DNA of 64,000 bases from Pristionchus mayeri (taxonomy: Eukaryota; Nematoda; Chromadorea; Rhabditida; Neodiplogasteridae), in contig BTRK01000006.1 in the NCBI GenBank assembly GCA_036245805.1, positions 35,158,901-35,222,900 of the forward strand. Reading direction: 5' to 3'. A program made the position numbers and the translations under genes. Below the pieces are notes generated by a model, which was given only the letters and a program-made list of their open reading frames with translations, was not told the DNA's origin and did not search any database. This document shows, piece after piece, positions 60,390-64,000 of this stretch (positions are counted from its first letter, which is position 1; every line of letters starts with the position of its first letter).

Positions 60390-60770
60390 TTAAAGAAGGA
60401 GTGTCAGCAAAGTTGAACTTTTGACCCTGCCGTAACCATGACCTAGCCCACCCTCCAAAGATCATAGCCCGAACTCGGACGGTTAACAACCATCGGTTCT
60501 TGGCTCAGTGGTATAGCAGCCGTCTCGTGATCAGAAGGTTGTGGGTTCGATTCCCGCCAGTTTTTGACAAATCCTCAAGATATTTGAATTCCCGCACTTC
60601 CCTTCCCTATCAAGGACTATCAGCGCATATGGCACTCTGCCAACTAGAGATAACTCGGTTCAAAATAAAGATATGAATTTGAAATTTTCAGAATCTCTCG
60701 TGGTTATGAAAATCTAGGCCATGCTTATTACAGCGTTAAAAGTTCAACTTTGCTGACACTCCTTCTTTAA
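60390..60770. mobile_element. TIR element with internal tRNA-like Pol III cassette, copy 1 (381 bp)
   Basis: Left end TTAAAGAAGGAGTGTCAGC plus 'aaagttgaactttt'; right end is its inverted complement over about 32 bp. Inside (about 60495-60562): A-box-like 'tggctcagtgg', B-box 'ggttcgattcc' and a TTTTT run. TTAA at both ends is either part of the TIR or a TTAA target duplication. Confidence 0.85.
60495..60566 (+). other. tRNA-like Pol III cassette inside TIR element copy 1
   Basis: A box 'tggctcagtgg' (about 60501), B box 'gggttcgattcc' (about 60543) and terminator-like TTTTT (about 60561), spaced as in a tRNA gene. The anticodon arm has a mismatch and no proper 7-base loop, and no acceptor stem forms, so it is not a standard tRNA. 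Confidence 0.6.
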
Positions 60771-60953
60771 CGACTACCATTACGTTATTTTTGGCAATAT
60801 AGGTATTGCACAAAGGTTCGATTCCCATATGCGTGTTACTCACCATCGAGAATCTTGGAGTGAATCTAGGAGTAGTCGCCATCGACATTCTGTCCACCAA
60901 GCGGCGGAAGTGCCTCAAATTTTAGCTAGAATTTTGCTGTTTAACAATAGTGC

Positions 60954-62646
60954 TTACAGGACGTTCTCTTCAATGTCATCGTCAACATCTGATTCTCGGG
61001 CGTATTCACCGTAGTCGTCGTCGTCGTCGGAGATGTAGGAGTCGTCTGAGTACGTCTCGTCGGAGTCTCCATCGTAGACGTCTTCTGATTCTTCCGAGGT
61101 CGCGGACTCATTGGACTCGTCGGCGTTTGCGATACTGTTGCCTGATTCAGGCGTGCTTCTGCCCATGACAGGCGTATCTCTGAAAATCAATAGAAACTAT
61201 TAATGGCTCTAAATCTGCAATGAGACGTAAGAAACGTCACTCTCCTCTCCAATTCGACGCCGGGAATCGATCGCGCCGATGAAGAGTCGTCGGCGTACCT
61301 AGAACATTTTGTAGGACAGATGAGATATACATCTCACTCGTCGTACTGTTGGTTGTCTCCATTAGACGACGTGCGTTCATCATCAGTGTCCTCAAATTAT
61401 TCAGATATTTTCGTATATACCAAACACAGTGTTCTCCAATCTCGCAGAGTACGACGCCCTACAACGTGGCCCTGGAGTGTACCTCACCTCTGTATGCGAT
61501 GAATGAACAGATCTCAAGACGGTCTCGTCAATGATCTGGAAAATATCTATTTCTCGCATTATTCCCACGAAAATCAGTCCATGTGAACAACTTCTTATTC
61601 ACTTTACTCATCTTTTCCTATCCAATCGAAGAAGGAGGATGGATTTTACAAACATAATTACCTCATTTTTCAGAAACGAGATTACAGGAATAATATCCCA
61701 CCGAGAAGTGATTATAAGGTGGTTGCTCGTTGACATGTTCCTCCTCGTTGATAGTGGAAAGAATCTGAACCGGTCGACCGCGCTAAAAATTCGACTCTTC
61801 ATTTCGATATTTTTGCATAATTGATTTTGCATAATTGATTTAGTAATTCCTGACCACTCTTCTGAAACCTCGGGGCACCCAAATCAGGCGGAGAGCTGGA
61901 AGAAGGAATGGAGGAGGAGGGAAGAAGTCACTGAAGATTCTTAGAAATTGAGAGCTACAATCAGAATCGGTTATTGATCTCACCTCTCATCATCATCCTC
62001 ATTCTAGTCAATGGCAATTGAGAATGATGCCCTGCGAGGAATCTAAAAATATTGGAAAGTTAATTATCCAATATCGTATTTTCTATTTAAGTAAGCTTCC
62101 TCTTCGCCTCCCATAATATTACATACTGTCCCTCACTGAGAGGAGTATCCGATTCCGAGGCTGCCTCGGTAGTGAGCTGAAATTTCTTATAGGAAAAAAA
62201 ACCGATGACTTTTTATCATGAACTTCTCCGCTACCTTTTCGAAATGTATCAAATTTGGGGATGGGCACATTTGCGAAGGTAAAAGTCTATGCAAAAAGAG
62301 CGCTTACCGAGGTCCCGTCGCGGGGTGGATTAGATCTCGTAGCAGCTTCGACATCGATCTGCTGATTGGCGCATCCACCAGAGAGGCAACAAGTGCATCT
62401 CAATCAGATAGGTTTTTTTCCCTTTGATGATTATCAATCTGGTCGACATACCGCGAGTGAGGAGAGTGGAAGGGGAGAGCAGCGAGATGAGCAGCACGTG
62501 CATTGTTTCTGTCCTGAGAAGATACACCACTACGAGTTCTCTTATTTCCGATGATCCTTCTGATAATGAGAGCTCACGCAGAATATGCCATAGCAAAGAA
62601 GAAAGGGAAAGAGAGCGAAGAAGACGAGGAAGAGAACGATGATCAT
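60954..62646 (-). CDS. Small membrane protein with very acidic C-terminal tail, model partly uncertain
   Basis: First exon 62646-62578: MIIVLFLVFFALFPFLLCYG + IFC, a signal peptide or single TM helix. Next exons QIDVEAATRSNPPRDGTS and LTTEAASESDTPLSEGQ join in phase. Then come short exons including FLAGHHSQLPL and possibly ALRLIWVPRG, IIDETVLRSVHSSHTE, DTDDERTSSNGDNQQYDE and YADDSSSARSIPGVELERR. The last exon (61186-60954) is extremely acidic: ESEDVYDGDSDETYSDD, YISDDDDDYGEYARESDVDD, ending EENVL and TAA. The middle exon joins are not secure. Ser/Asp/Glu-rich tails are common casein kinase 2 targets. No family recognised. Confidence 0.5.
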
Positions 62647-62969
62647 CGGGATCGACGGATGCCACCTTCCACGATCCACAATTCTCTGCTGTGATCCTAC
62701 AGTATACTTGTGAACAAACAATCTCAGGTTTAAATTATTAAAATATACCTATTGGTACGGTGACGGTGTTCAGTGAAAACGTTGGAATTGAATAGAGGGC
62801 TGTAATGAAGACCTCGCGACAAAGGAAGGGAGAGGTTAGAGGAGGAGTGAAATGTCGACTGAAGACCGTTATCTAACCACGTAAATTATGAGACAACGTG
62901 GGAACATTTCGTTCGTCGGGCGTAAGATGGGGAATGGGATATTTCGGATTTTAAGAGTGTCACACGTCA

Positions 62970-63339
62970 TTAAAGAAGGAGTGTCAGCAAAGTTAAATTT
63001 TTGACGCTGTCATGACAATGACCTAGACAATCATCCAACGATCATAGCGCGAGCTAAGAGGATAGGGGGTCAATCGCGTAGCTCAGTGGTAAAGCAGTCG
63101 CCGCGTAATCGGAAGGTTGCGGGTTCGAATCCCACCAGTTTTTGAAAAATCTTCTAGATATTTGAATTCCCGCACGTCCCTTCCCTTCAAGCCCTCCTTG
63201 GCATTCTGCCAACTAATGATAACTCGGTTCAAAATAGAGATACGCATTTGAAATTTTCAGAATCTCTTATGGTTGTACAAAGGTCGGTCATGGTTATGAC
63301 AACGTCAAAATTTCAACTTTGCTGACAGTCCTTCTTTAA
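62970..63339. mobile_element. TIR element with internal tRNA-like Pol III cassette, copy 2 (370 bp)
   Basis: Same TIRs as the element at 60390 (TTAAAGAAGGAGTGTCAGC at the left and its inverse at the right), same orientation and same internal order. Overall identity to copy 1 is roughly 80%. TTAA at both ends; the bases beyond differ between the copies. Confidence 0.85.
63071..63144 (+). other. tRNA-like Pol III cassette inside TIR element copy 2
   Basis: A box 'tagctcagtgg' (about 63079) and B box 'gggttcgaatcc' (about 63121) both match the eukaryotic Pol III consensus, and TTTTT follows about 8 bases after the T-arm. The anticodon region 'ccgcgtaatcgg' gives only a 3-bp stem. Confidence 0.65.
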
Positions 63340-63545
63340 TCGATGCCTTTAGATGGAGCGGTAGGTAAAGATAGTAAATCCTTATCGATGTTGTGCAATC
63401 CCGTGAGATTCAGGTCAATTCCCCAATTCACTTGGCACAATTTTTGATAATTTATTACTGAACAAAAATTGATAGACAATAAATTGGCATCATCAAAAAG
63501 CTTTGTTTGAAGTAATCATCGATAATTCTTCAATAATTCATTCAG

Positions 63546-63765
63546 GATCTGGCATCGTATTATTAGCTGCGAGCTCAGGTTGCGTGGAGAAGACCCTTAT
63601 GAGATGCGAAGCGTTGAATATTGGAGAGAGAAATGTTCTGAAATTGCAAATATGCGATTGCTGAACTCTAATATGCCTAACCTCCACACACAGCAAAACC
63701 AGCTTCGTGTCGCAGCTGATCTTGCCTATATCACCGCCGCCTTCAACGAAGCTCACTTTGATTAA
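63546..63765 (+). CDS. 3'-terminal exon of a + strand gene or relic, not recognised
   Basis: After CATTCAG the frame reads LRLRGEDPYEMRSVEYWREK, CSEIANMRLLNSNMPNLHTQ, QNQLRVAADLAYITAAFNEA and HFD with a TAA at 63763-63765. Codon use and composition look protein-like (mixed helix, few low-complexity runs). No upstream exon is evident within 600 bp because of the TIR element at 62970, so it could be the end of a longer gene, a short gene starting at the internal ATG at 63601, or a relic. Confidence 0.35.
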
Positions 63766-63836
63766 TCTTTATATCTCATAAACTCAATAGAACTAATGGT
63801 TACTGTAAGATAAGTTAGTCATACTTTTGATTCCAG

Positions 63837-64000
63837 CAGCTAGACCAATGTCGTCTGAGGAGTGGCTTCTCCATCCTTCGCACTGTGCACTGATGTCACG
63901 CATTCCTCGAGAGTTTGACCCGACCCAAGCGCGTTTGATCGGCCTGAAAGAAAACAAAAACTTCTTTGCACTGGATGTGAAAGGATACATGATCGTGCGA
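63837..64000 (+). CDS. Partial exon at window edge, not recognised
   Basis: Follows TTGATTCCAG and stays open to the window end. From the ATG at 63848 it reads MSSEEWLLHPSHCALMSRIP, REFDPTQARLIGLKENKNFF, ALDVKGYMIVR. Whether it is a first or an internal exon (ARP- precedes the ATG in frame) cannot be told. The sequence looks well conserved but I do not recognise the family. Confidence 0.5.

Noticed and set aside
60481..63140. Functional tRNA genes at the two A/B-box cassettes
   Set aside because: No closed acceptor stem and no proper anticodon stem-loop, and both sit at the same place inside transposons.

Overview
The window is nuclear DNA of a nematode, most likely a rhabditid or diplogastrid relative of Pristionchus or Caenorhabditis. 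The signs are many short introns (about 40-80 bp) with TTTNCAG-like acceptors, acceptors a few bases upstream of start codons that look like spliced-leader sites, and nematode-typical families: C6-domain repeats, cuticle collagen, a NAS-type astacin and serpentine chemoreceptors. Intron/exon structures below were read by eye and are models. No database search was run.

Layout. 1-2533 (+) holds tandem C6-type modules of a secreted protein whose 5' end lies outside the window. 2540-12700 is an island of transposons and gene debris: foldback elements, a mariner-like shell, a decayed poly(A)-binding protein copy on the minus strand and the 5' part of an LTR retrotransposon. A last C6 half-module and 3' end follow at 12770-13126 (+). 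Next come an MCFD2-like EF-hand protein (-, 13217-14147), a cuticle collagen (+, 14648-16751), a SET-domain methyltransferase (-, 17004-20667), two tandem chemoreceptor genes (+, 21668-24723, the second broken), an unrecognised charged protein (+, 26819-27858), a small secreted Cys protein (+, 28531-29091) and an unrecognised 111-residue protein (+, 31267-32672).

33289-36098 (-) is an astacin metalloprotease with EGF-like and CUB-like parts. One copy of a 720-bp hAT-like element sits in one of its introns and an inverted copy lies upstream. 38056-39645 is a head-to-head pair of near-identical small genes. 41491-45160 (+) holds two srh/sri-like receptor paralogues, one probably dead. 46050-47906 (+) encodes a secreted protein resembling the activin type II receptor ectodomain, with a 1-kb foldback in its first intron. 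49243-49793 (+) and 50394-51052 (-) are small membrane or secreted proteins. 52224-55758 and 56235-59417 (-) are tandem AIFM3-like (Rieske plus pyridine-nucleotide reductase) copies. The upstream copy is a pseudogene and the other shows one apparent frameshift. The right end carries two TIR elements with an internal tRNA-like Pol III cassette, a membrane protein with a very acidic tail (-), and exons of one or two + strand genes cut by the window edge.

The genes do not form an operon or an obvious pathway. The common theme is local duplication followed by decay, together with very active small DNA transposons. The most notable items are the Pol III-cassette TIR elements, the hAT-like pair with perfect 8-bp target duplications, the poly-G foldback with a 9-bp target duplication, and the receptor-like secreted protein.
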